In this document: positions 55,707 through 63,534 of the stretch, in pieces
Position numbering within the stretch: position 1 is the first letter of the stretch
How the letters are laid out: each line of letters begins with the position of its first letter
Assembly (NCBI RefSeq): GCF_004214935.1
Contig: NZ_SFCC01000015.1
Coordinates: forward strand, 62,001-126,000
Length of the DNA stretch: 64,000 nucleotides
From: Amycolatopsis suaedae
GTDB lineage: Bacteria; Actinomycetota; Actinomycetes; Mycobacteriales; Pseudonocardiaceae
Reading direction: 5' to 3'
Notes under the pieces: model-generated
Seen by the model: only the letters and a program-made list of their open reading frames with translations
Databases searched by the model: none
What the model was told of the DNA's origin: nothing
Made by a program: the position numbers and the translations under genes

Positions 55707-57356
55707 ATGCGTGAACGCAACTTCACCCGCCGAAATGTGTTCCAAATGGCGGCAGTCGGCGGGCTCGTCTTCGCGGGATCGGCGTGGCCGGCGTCGGCGG
55801 CGGGATCGTCCCGCGAGCTGTTCGACCAGTGGCGCGCGACGCCACACAGTCACCCGCTCGTCCCGAACATCAGCCAGGCCGGGTACCGCCTCGGCAGTCC
55901 GCTGCCGACACCGCCGGTGGTCGCCACGGTCACCGACTTCGGCGCCCGGCCGGACGGCCGTACCGACTGCTCGGCGGCGTTCGACGCCGCACTGGCCGCG
56001 GCCGGGAAGGCCGGCGGCGGAGCGGTGTACGTACCGGCCGGGACGTGGCTGCTCAGCAGGCCGGTGTTCCTCACCCAGTCCGGCGTGGTGTTGCGCGGTG
56101 CGGGTCAGCGCCGGACCCGGCTGTACTTCCCGAACCCGCTGGAGACCGGCTACCGGCCCAACATCCGCTCGGACAACGGCCAGTCCCGCTGGTCCTACAC
56201 CGGCGGCCAGGTCTTCCTGATGCCGCCGGGCCGCAAGCGGCAGTCCGAGGCCGACGACTACGCGGGCTACGAGACCTGGATGATCGGCGCCGAACTGGGC
56301 GCCGTCGGGTCCGCGCGCCGGGGTGACCTGGTGCTGCACGTCGACGACTCGTCCCGCTACCCGCTGAACCGCCAGTACGTGCTGGAGGTGACCAACCCGC
56401 CGGACGCCGCCCTGCTCAAACACCTCACCGGCGGTATTGCCGGTGCGCAGAGCTACCCGTGGCAGACCAAGGCGGCCAAGCTGGTGCGGGGCGCGAAAGG
56501 AATGTGGCCGGGCTTCGAGGTGCTGCGGTACCCGGTGCGGTTCACCGCCGCGCCGACCCCGGCCACGCTGGTACTGGAACAGCCGTTGAAGTGGGACCTG
56601 CGGCCGGAGTGGCCCGCGATCCTGCGTGAACCCGGTCCGATGATCAGTGAATCCGGGGTGGAACACCTGACCATCGCCAACCGGCTGATCACGGAGACCA
56701 CCCACCTCATGCACCCGGGCTCCAACGGTGTCTGCGTGCACAACGGCATCGACTGCTGGGTCCGGGACGTGCGGGTCGAGCACGCCGACGCCGCGTTCGC
56801 CAGCACCGGGTCGAAGAACATCACGTTCACCGGTGTGTCGGTCGGCGGCCGCGCGTGGCACCACGCGTTCATCAACCGGATGCAGTCCTTCGACAACCTT
56901 TTCGAGGACTTCAAGATCGAGAACTGGACGGTCCCGCCGGTCGCCGGGGCACTGCACCACGGCCTCAACGTCGAGGGGCTGACCGCCGGAATCGTCTTCC
57001 GGCGCGGCGACATGGCGAACGGGACGTTCGACTCGCACCGCGGGCTGCCGTTCGACATCGTCCGCACCGACGTCAACCTCTACAACGACGGCGGCGTGGG
57101 CGGCGCGGGCGACGCGGGGCCGTACTACGGCAACCGCAACGTGCACTGGAACGCGCGGGTGCTCAACGGCAAGGCGCGGGCGGTCGACACGCGTACGCTC
57201 GCGCCGTACAGCGCGACGGTGGGCGTCCGGGGGATCACCGACACCGGCAACCTCAAGCCCGATTACGCGGGCGACCTGCACTCCGTCGGCCTGGAGTTCG
57301 GCGTCACGCCGTCGATCCCGGATCTCTACCTCGCCCAGCGGGCGGAGCTGGCCTAG
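55707..57356 (+). CDS. Exported beta-helix protein (pectate-lyase-3-like)
   Basis: Protein of 549 residues starting MRERNFTRRNVFQMAAVGG, which has a twin-arginine signal (TRRNVFQM, then AGSAWPASA), so it is folded before export by Tat. The mature part starts with the pectate_lyase_3/glycosyl hydrolase 28-like motif VTDFGARPDGRTDCSAAFDAAL and GGGAVYVPAGTW, then repeated beta-helix turns (CVHNGIDCWVRDVRVEH, NITFTGVSV). It probably binds or cleaves a polysaccharide. Catalytic residues are not assignable from sequence alone. The ATG is preceded by GGAGAG. The downstream gene's -10-like box overlaps its stop. Confidence 0.82.
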   Translation: MRERNFTRRNVFQMAAVGGLVFAGSAWPASAAGSSRELFDQWRATPHSHPLVPNISQAGYRLGSPLPTPPVVATVTDFGARPDGRTDCSAAFDAALAAAGKAGGGAVYVPAGTWLLSRPVFLTQSGVVLRGAGQRRTRLYFPNPLETGYRPNIRSDNGQSRWSYTGGQVFLMPPGRKRQSEADDYAGYETWMIGAELGAVGSARRGDLVLHVDDSSRYPLNRQYVLEVTNPPDAALLKHLTGGIAGAQSYPWQTKAAKLVRGAKGMWPGFEVLRYPVRFTAAPTPATLVLEQPLKWDLRPEWPAILREPGPMISESGVEHLTIANRLITETTHLMHPGSNGVCVHNGIDCWVRDVRVEHADAAFASTGSKNITFTGVSVGGRAWHHAFINRMQSFDNLFEDFKIENWTVPPVAGALHHGLNVEGLTAGIVFRRGDMANGTFDSHRGLPFDIVRTDVNLYNDGGVGGAGDAGPYYGNRNVHWNARVLNGKARAVDTRTLAPYSATVGVRGITDTGNLKPDYAGDLHSVGLEFGVTPSIPDLYLAQRAELA

Positions 57357-57359
57357 CCT
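57354..57359 (+). promoter_or_regulatory. Leaderless-type -10 box before 57367
   Basis: TAGCCT seven bases before the ATG, overlapping the TAG stop of the previous gene. The GGAGG that follows is only one base from the ATG, too close to act as a ribosome-binding site. Confidence 0.4.
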
Positions 57360-57366
57360 CGGAGGT

Positions 57367-58350
57367 ATGGGTATCGACTCGGAGACCGGCGAGTACGTCA
57401 GGGCACCCAACCGGTTCGACGACCGCATCACCGCCGACGGCCGGGACGGCTGGCCGGCCGAGCCGGGCCGTTACCGGCTGGTGGTGAGCAAGGCGTGCCC
57501 GTGGGCGAGCCGGGCACTTGTGGTGCGCAGGCTGCTCGGCCTGGAGGACGCGATCTCGGTCGCCGTCGCCGACCCGATCCAGGACGAGCAGAGCTGGCGC
57601 TTCACCCTCGATCCCGATGACCGGGACCCGGTGCTCGGCATCCGGTACCTGCACGAGGCCTACCACGCCGCGGACCCGGGCTACGACGGCGGCATCAGCG
57701 TTCCGGCCATTGTGGACATTCCGAGCGGGAAGCTGGTCACCAACGACTACCCGCGCATCACCCTCGACATGTCCACCGAGTGGACCGCGTACCACCGCGA
57801 GGGCGCGCCCGACCTGTACCCGGAGGCCCGCCGCGACGAGATCGACGAGCTGAACCGCGGCGTGCACGCCGACGTCAACGCGGCGGTGTACGAGGCCGGG
57901 TTCGCCACCAGGCAGTCCGCCTACGACGACGCCTACCGGAGGCTGTTCGCCAAGCTCGACGAGCTGTCCGCACGGCTGGAGAAGCAGCGGTACCTGGTCG
58001 GCGACACGATCACCGAGGCCGACATCCGGCTGTTCACCACGCTGGTGCGCTTCGACGCGGTGTACCACGGGCACTTCAAGTGCAACCGGAACAAGCTGAG
58101 CGAGATGCCGGTGCTGTGGGCGTACACGCGCGATCTGTACCAGACGCCCGGGTTCGGCGACACGGTCGACTTCGACCACATCAAGCGGCACTACTACCAG
58201 GTGCACGAGAACATCAACCCGGCGCGGATCGTGCCGCTCGGACCGGACCTGTCGGGCTTCGACGCCCCGCACGGCCGCGAGGCACTGCCCGGCCGCCCGT
58301 TCGGCGACGGCACCCCGCCGGGGCGACACGAGCGCGGGGGTTTCCCCTAA
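57367..58350 (+). CDS. Xi-class GST / glutathionyl-hydroquinone reductase homologue
   Basis: Protein of 327 residues with Cys44 in SKACPWASRAL, the CPWA motif of YqjG/ECM4 glutathionyl-hydroquinone reductases. A GST C-terminal helical domain follows, with YLVGDTITEADIRLFTTLVRFD and the tyrosine-rich RHYYQVHENINP. These enzymes strip glutathione from hydroquinone adducts. Actinomycetes of this kind normally use mycothiol, so the natural thiol partner may be mycothiol or another. TAGCCT seven bases before the ATG suggests a leaderless transcript. It is followed after 10 bases by the TPP enzyme gene, which seems to have its own promoter. Confidence 0.87.
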   Translation: MGIDSETGEYVRAPNRFDDRITADGRDGWPAEPGRYRLVVSKACPWASRALVVRRLLGLEDAISVAVADPIQDEQSWRFTLDPDDRDPVLGIRYLHEAYHAADPGYDGGISVPAIVDIPSGKLVTNDYPRITLDMSTEWTAYHREGAPDLYPEARRDEIDELNRGVHADVNAAVYEAGFATRQSAYDDAYRRLFAKLDELSARLEKQRYLVGDTITEADIRLFTTLVRFDAVYHGHFKCNRNKLSEMPVLWAYTRDLYQTPGFGDTVDFDHIKRHYYQVHENINPARIVPLGPDLSGFDAPHGREALPGRPFGDGTPPGRHERGGFP

Positions 58351-58353
58351 CCT
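58348..58353 (+). promoter_or_regulatory. Leaderless-type -10 box before 58361
   Basis: TAACCT seven bases before the GTG start at 58361, overlapping the TAA stop of the previous gene. The GGGGAG that follows touches the GTG directly and cannot serve as a normal ribosome-binding site. Confidence 0.4.
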
Positions 58354-58360
58354 CGGGGAG

Positions 58361-60001
58361 GTGTCGATCGAACCGCGGACCGGAGCCGAACACCTCGCCG
58401 ATGCCCTGACCGAGCTCAACGTCGACATGGCCTTCGGCCTGCCGGGAGTGCACAACCTGCCGGTATGGGAGGCGCTGGCCGCCACGGACGTCCGGCTCGT
58501 CGGCGTCCGGCACGAGCAGACGGCCGGGTACGCGGCGGACGGCTACGCGCGGGCGACCGGCAGGCTCGGCGTCGCGGTGGTCACCACCGGGCCGGGCGCG
58601 GCCAACACGCTGGCCGCCGTCGGTGAGGCGCAGGCGTCCGGGTCGCCGCTCGTCGTGATCGCCACCGACGTCCCCTCGACACTGCGCCGGCCCGGCGTCG
58701 TCCGCGGCGTGCTGCACGAGACCAGCGACCAGGCGGCGATGTTCGCGCCGCTGACCAAGGGGCAGTTCACGGTGGAGACCGCGGGCGATATCGCCCCCGC
58801 GCTCTACCGCGCCGCCCGCCTCGCACTGGCGCCGCAGAGTGGCCCGGTCTACGTCGGCATCCCCACCGACCTGCTCCGCCAGCGTGCCGAGCGGGCCGCG
58901 TCCGTGTCCGACCCGGTGCCTGCGCCGGGGCCGGTGGACCTGGACGGTGCCCGCCGGATGATCGACGCCGCCGCCCGGCCGCTGGTCTGGGCCGGTGGCG
59001 GCGCGCTGCGGTCCGGTGCCGGGCCCGCCATCGGCGAGCTGGCCGAGAAACTGGCCGCTCCGGTGCTCACCACGTTCGCCGCCCGCGGCCTGCTGCCGCT
59101 GGACCACCCGTGCCTGGCACCCAATCCGGTCCACGCGCCCGAGGTCGGCAGGCTGTGGGACCAGGCCGACCTGGTGATCGGCATCGGCACCGACTTCGAC
59201 GGCCTGATGACGCAGAACTGGCTGATGCCGCAGCCGCCCGCGTTGCTGACGGTCAACATCGACCCCGTCGACGCGGCCAAGAACTACCGGCCGGACCTCA
59301 CGCTGACCGGCGACGCGACCGAGGTCGTCACCGCGCTCGCCGATGGCCTGCCCGCGCGCCCCGGGCTCGGAGACGTCACCGCGGAGCTGCGCGGCATCGC
59401 CGCCCGGCTGCGGCAGCGGGTCCGCACGGAGGAACCGCAGGCGGCAGATCTGCTCTCCACCCTGGAGGAAGTTCTGCCCACAGGGACGATGCTGGTCACC
59501 GACATGTGCGTCGCCGGGTACTGGGTCGGTGGCTTCCACCGGGTGCCGGCCCCGCGTCAGCTCGCCTACCCGATGGGCTGGGGCACGCTGGGCTTCGGCT
59601 TCCCCGCGGCGCTGGGGGCGGCCGCCGGCGCGGGCCGGACCGTCTGCCTGACCGGCGACGGCGGCTTCCTCTACGGCTGCGGCGACCTCGCCACGCTGGC
59701 GCAGGAACGCCTGCCGGTCACCGTCGTCGTGGTCGACGACGGTGGCTACGGCATGCTGCGTTTCGACCAGGACCGCGAGGGCCTGCCACGGCGGGGCGTG
59801 GACCTGGTGACGCCGGACTTCCTCGGCCTGGCCCGGTCGTTCGGCATCCGCGCCGATCACGTCAAGGGCTTCGGCCGCGCGTTCCGCAGGCAGCTCGGGC
59901 AGTTCGTGCGTGAGGAGGAGCCCAACCTGCTGGTGGTCGACGCGACGCTGCGGCCGCCGTTGAACACCTCACCCCGGTGGTACCGCAGGGAACAACCGTG
60001 A
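58361..60001 (+). CDS. Thiamine-pyrophosphate enzyme, acetolactate synthase-like
   Basis: Protein of 546 residues from a GTG. The N-terminal PYR domain has the activating Glu in VRHEQTAGYAADGYAR and FGLPGVHNLPVWEAL. The central domain and the C-terminal PP domain have TGDGGFLYGCGDLATLAQE and VVVDDGGYGMLRFDQD, giving the GDG-x24-N-type ThDP/Mg motif with D for the usual N. It acts on a 2-keto acid by decarboxylation, ligation or oxidation. It is not a housekeeping IlvB by context, since no small subunit is nearby. It begins an operon with an ornithine-cyclodeaminase-like gene (GTGA overlap), an aldehyde dehydrogenase and a CoA-transferase. If it decarboxylates a keto acid, the aldehyde dehydrogenase could oxidise the product. 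Confidence 0.85.
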   Translation: MSIEPRTGAEHLADALTELNVDMAFGLPGVHNLPVWEALAATDVRLVGVRHEQTAGYAADGYARATGRLGVAVVTTGPGAANTLAAVGEAQASGSPLVVIATDVPSTLRRPGVVRGVLHETSDQAAMFAPLTKGQFTVETAGDIAPALYRAARLALAPQSGPVYVGIPTDLLRQRAERAASVSDPVPAPGPVDLDGARRMIDAAARPLVWAGGGALRSGAGPAIGELAEKLAAPVLTTFAARGLLPLDHPCLAPNPVHAPEVGRLWDQADLVIGIGTDFDGLMTQNWLMPQPPALLTVNIDPVDAAKNYRPDLTLTGDATEVVTALADGLPARPGLGDVTAELRGIAARLRQRVRTEEPQAADLLSTLEEVLPTGTMLVTDMCVAGYWVGGFHRVPAPRQLAYPMGWGTLGFGFPAALGAAAGAGRTVCLTGDGGFLYGCGDLATLAQERLPVTVVVVDDGGYGMLRFDQDREGLPRRGVDLVTPDFLGLARSFGIRADHVKGFGRAFRRQLGQFVREEEPNLLVVDATLRPPLNTSPRWYRREQP

Positions 60002-60945
60002 CCCGCCACCTCGACGCGGCCGCGGTACGGGCCGCGCTGGACGTCGGCACCGCGATCGCCTCGCAGCGGCTGGCGTTCCGCGCGCTCGGCGAGGGTACGG
60101 CCGTCATGCCGCCGAAAAGCCTGGTCCCCGGCGCCGACGGCGCGCTCGCGCTGGCCTACCCGGCGCGGGTGTCGGCCGAGACCGGCCCGGTGTGCAAGTT
60201 CGTCAGCTTCAACCCCGGCAACGCCGGACGGGGCCTGCCCAGCATCCACGGTCTGATCGTCGCCCTGCACGCGGAGACCGGGGTGCCGGTCGCCGTGCTG
60301 GACGGCGCGGAGGTGACCACCATCCGCACGTCTGCGGCCAGCGCCGTCGCGGTCGACGTGCTGTCCACACCGGATTCCGGCGACCTCGCCGTCATCGGCT
60401 GCGGTGTGCAGGGTGTGGCGCACGTCCGGGCCATCGCAGCGGTCCGGCCGCTGCGCAGGGTGCGGCTGTTCAGCCGGACCGGGCAGTCCAGAAGGGCTGC
60501 CGCGCAAACGCTTGCGGCCGAACTGGACGTCGAGGTCAGCGCCGTGGACAGTGCCCGCGACGCCGTCGAGGGCGCCGATCTGGTGGCGCTGTGCACGGTC
60601 AGCACCACCCCGGTCGTCGAGTCGGCGTGGCTGGCCGACGGCTGCACGGTGCTCAGCGTCGGCTCGTTCGAACCGCACCGCAGCGAGGTCGGGCTGGACA
60701 CCCTGCGCCGCGCGACGGTCGTCGTCGACCACCTGCCGACCGCCCGCGCGCACGCCGGCCCGATCGTCGACGGCATCGCCGCCGGGATCCTCACCGAATC
60801 CGGCATCGAGCAGCTGGGTGACGTGCTCGTCGGCACAAGCCCGGGCCGGACGGGGCAACGTGACATCGTGTTCTACAACAGCACCGGAGTCGGCGTGCAG
60901 GACGCCGCCGCGGTATGGACAGCACTGGAGCCAGAGAATGCCTGA
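59998..60945 (+). CDS. Ornithine cyclodeaminase/mu-crystallin family protein
   Basis: Protein of 315 residues from a GTG overlapping the TPP-enzyme stop. It has the N-terminal MPPKSLVP and VCKFVSFNPGNA, the LDGAEVTTIRTSAASAVA segment with the active-site Arg, and a Rossmann motif VIGCGVQGVAHVRAI. Family members include ornithine cyclodeaminase, alanine dehydrogenase and ketimine reductases. Without ornithine genes nearby, an imine or amino acid dehydrogenase role in catabolism is as likely as proline formation. It overlaps the aldehyde dehydrogenase gene by 8 bases. Confidence 0.87.
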   Translation: MTRHLDAAAVRAALDVGTAIASQRLAFRALGEGTAVMPPKSLVPGADGALALAYPARVSAETGPVCKFVSFNPGNAGRGLPSIHGLIVALHAETGVPVAVLDGAEVTTIRTSAASAVAVDVLSTPDSGDLAVIGCGVQGVAHVRAIAAVRPLRRVRLFSRTGQSRRAAAQTLAAELDVEVSAVDSARDAVEGADLVALCTVSTTPVVESAWLADGCTVLSVGSFEPHRSEVGLDTLRRATVVVDHLPTARAHAGPIVDGIAAGILTESGIEQLGDVLVGTSPGRTGQRDIVFYNSTGVGVQDAAAVWTALEPENA

Positions 60946-62356
60946 GCGTATCTACATCGACGGTGGCTGGACCGCGTCGGCGTCCCCGGAGACCATCGAG
61001 GTCGTCAACCCCGCCACCGAGCAGGTGATCGACACCGTCCCCGCGGGTGCGAAGTCCGATGTGGACATAGCGGTCGCCGCCGCGCGGCGTGCTTTCGACG
61101 GCTGGGCGGCGACGCCGGTCGAGAAGCGGTGCGGTTACGTCGCCGCCATCGCGGCCGGCCTGTCCGAGCGGAGCGAGGAGATCGCCCGCACGATCACCGC
61201 GGACGTCGGAACCCCGGCCAAGATCGCCGAGCTGGTCCAGGCAGCGTTGCCGGTGACCGTGGCGAGGAGCTTCTCCGACGGCGCCGCCATGGCGGCGGCC
61301 CTCGCGGACACCGAGGTCGGCAACTCGCTGGTGGTGCGGGAGCCGGTCGGCGTGGTCGGCGCGATCACGCCGTGGAACTATCCGCTGCACCAGATCGTCG
61401 CCAAGGTGGCCCCGGCGCTGGTCGCCGGGTGCACGGTCGTGCTCAAACCGAGCGAGGTGGCGCCGCTGTCGGCGTACCTGTTCGCCGAGATCGTGCACGA
61501 CGCCGGGCTGCCGGCGGGTGTGTTCAACCTGGTCAGCGGCACCGGCCCGGTGGTGGGGGAGGCGATCGCCGAGCACCCGGACGTGGACATGGTGTCGTTC
61601 ACCGGGTCCGGCAGGGCCGGGTCGAGGGTGTCCGCCGTCGCCGCTGCGACGGTCAAGCGGGTCGCGCTGGAGCTGGGCGGCAAGTCGCCCAACGTGATCC
61701 TGCCCGACGCCGACCTGGCGGCGGCGGTGAAGGCGGGGCTCGGCAACGCCTACCTCAACGGCGGCCAGACCTGCACCGCGCTGACCCGGATGCTGGTGCA
61801 CCGCGGCAGGCGGGACGAGGCCGTCGAGCTGCTGACGGCAGGCCTCGCGCGGTTCACCGTCGGCGATCCGGCGGAACCGGCCACCCGGATCGGCCCGCTG
61901 GTGTCGGCGGCGCAGCGCGACCGCGTTCGCGGGTACATCGAGAAGGGCCTCGCCGAGGGCGCCACGCTGGTGGCTGGCGGCTCACTGCCGCCGGAGGGCT
62001 TCGACACCGGTTTCTACGTGCGTCCCACCGTGTTCGCCGACGTCACGCCGGACATGACGATCGCGCGTGAGGAGATCTTCGGTCCCGTGCTGTCGGTGCT
62101 GACCTACGACACCGAGGACGAGGCCGTCGCCATCGCCAACGACACCAGCTACGGACTGGCCGCGGCGGTGTGGTCGGCCGACACCGCCCACGCCACGGCC
62201 GTCGCGCGCCGGATCCGGGCCGGGCAGGTCGAGGTCAACGGCGGGGTGTTCAACCCGCTGGCGCCGTTCGGCGGGTACAAGCAGTCCGGCAACGGCAGGG
62301 AGCTGGGCTCGTTCGGGCTGGAGGAGTTCTGCGAGGTCAAGGCGATCCAGCGGTGA
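60938..62356 (+). CDS. Aldehyde dehydrogenase, NAD(P)-dependent
   Basis: Protein of 472 residues with Cys in GGQTCTALTRM, Glu in LELGGKSPNV, TPWNYPLHQIVAK and VSFTGSGRAGS. The C-terminus FGGYKQSGNGRELG is typical of the broad ALDH class that handles small aliphatic aldehydes. It is in an operon behind a TPP enzyme and an ornithine-cyclodeaminase-like protein. The aldehyde may come from decarboxylation of a 2-keto acid. The stop overlaps the GTG of the CoA-transferase gene. Confidence 0.9.
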   Translation: MPERIYIDGGWTASASPETIEVVNPATEQVIDTVPAGAKSDVDIAVAAARRAFDGWAATPVEKRCGYVAAIAAGLSERSEEIARTITADVGTPAKIAELVQAALPVTVARSFSDGAAMAAALADTEVGNSLVVREPVGVVGAITPWNYPLHQIVAKVAPALVAGCTVVLKPSEVAPLSAYLFAEIVHDAGLPAGVFNLVSGTGPVVGEAIAEHPDVDMVSFTGSGRAGSRVSAVAAATVKRVALELGGKSPNVILPDADLAAAVKAGLGNAYLNGGQTCTALTRMLVHRGRRDEAVELLTAGLARFTVGDPAEPATRIGPLVSAAQRDRVRGYIEKGLAEGATLVAGGSLPPEGFDTGFYVRPTVFADVTPDMTIAREEIFGPVLSVLTYDTEDEAVAIANDTSYGLAAAVWSADTAHATAVARRIRAGQVEVNGGVFNPLAPFGGYKQSGNGRELGSFGLEEFCEVKAIQR

Positions 62357-63534
62357 CCAGGCCGCTGGACGGCATCCGCGTGCTCGACCTGTCGCGGATC
62401 CTGGCCGGGCCGTACTGCACGCAGTACCTCGGCGAGCTGGGCGCCGACGTGATCAAGGTGGAACCGCCGGGGCACGGCGACGACACCCGCACGTGGGGGC
62501 CGCCGTTCGTCGGCGAGACCGGCGAGGCGGTGTACTTCCTCGCCGCCAACCGGAACAAGCGCGGCATCGTGCTGGACCTGAAGTCCGACCGTGGCCGCGA
62601 CGCGGTGCGCAGGCTCGCCGAGCGGGCCGACGTCCTGGTCGAGAACTTCCGCCCCGGCACGCTGGAGCGCTGGGGGCTGGACTACGCGACGCTGTCCGAG
62701 CTGAATCCGCGGCTGATCCACCTGTCGATCACCGGGTTCGGGCAGACTGGGCCGTACCGGGACCGGCCCGGGTACGACCTGATCGCGCAGGGCATGGGCG
62801 GTGTCATGGACCTGACCGGCGAGCCCGACGGCGCGCCCGCCAAGGTCGGGCTGCCGGTCGCCGACCTGAACGCCGGGACGTGGGGCATCATCGCGGTTCT
62901 GGCGGCCCTGCAGGCACGGCACACCACCGGTCGCGGGCAGTACCTCGACGTGTCCCTCATGGACGCCCAGGTGGCATGGCACGTCTACGCGGCGGGCGCG
63001 CACTTCTACGACACGCCACGGCCGCGGCGGATGGGGTCCGCGCACCCGAGCATCGTTCCGTACCAGGCGTTCGAGGCGTCCGACGGCTGGCTGAACATCG
63101 CGGTCGGCAGCGAGAAGCTGTGGCGTGGGTTCTGTGCCGTGCTGGGACTGGACATCGCCGAGGACCCGCGGTTCGTGTCCAACGCCCAGCGCGCACGGCA
63201 CCGCGAGGAACTGATCCCGCTGCTGGCCGACGTGCTGCGCACGCGGACGGTCGCGGAGTGGATGGCGATCTTCGACGAGGCGAGCATCCCCGCCGGGCCG
63301 ATCAACACGATCGACGAGGTGTACTCCGACGGCTGGGCCCAGGAACGGGATCAGGTGGTGCGCATGCCGCATCCCAGCGTCGGAACTTACGTCGGCACCG
63401 GCTTCCCGGTGAAGGCGGACGCCCTCGCGCACCCGACGTCACCGCCGCCGCTGCTGGGGCAGCACACGGCGGAGGTGCTGGCCGAACTCGGCTACACCGA
63501 CGAGGAGATCGCCGAATTCGCGAGGTCGAGGTAG
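62353..63534 (+). CDS. Family III CoA-transferase (CaiB/BaiF)
   Basis: Protein of 393 residues from a GTG overlapping the ALDH stop. It starts PLDGIRVLDLSRILAGPYCTQYLGELGADVIKVEPP, the hallmark of family III. The catalytic Asp lies in GLPVADLNAGTWG and the interlocked-dimer C-terminal half contains GSAHPSIVPYQAF. It moves CoA from one acid to another, for example succinyl-CoA to a catabolic acid. The acid made by the preceding aldehyde dehydrogenase is the natural substrate. Its last 43 bases overlap the convergent aldolase gene. Confidence 0.92.
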   Translation: MTRPLDGIRVLDLSRILAGPYCTQYLGELGADVIKVEPPGHGDDTRTWGPPFVGETGEAVYFLAANRNKRGIVLDLKSDRGRDAVRRLAERADVLVENFRPGTLERWGLDYATLSELNPRLIHLSITGFGQTGPYRDRPGYDLIAQGMGGVMDLTGEPDGAPAKVGLPVADLNAGTWGIIAVLAALQARHTTGRGQYLDVSLMDAQVAWHVYAAGAHFYDTPRPRRMGSAHPSIVPYQAFEASDGWLNIAVGSEKLWRGFCAVLGLDIAEDPRFVSNAQRARHREELIPLLADVLRTRTVAEWMAIFDEASIPAGPINTIDEVYSDGWAQERDQVVRMPHPSVGTYVGTGFPVKADALAHPTSPPPLLGQHTAEVLAELGYTDEEIAEFARSR

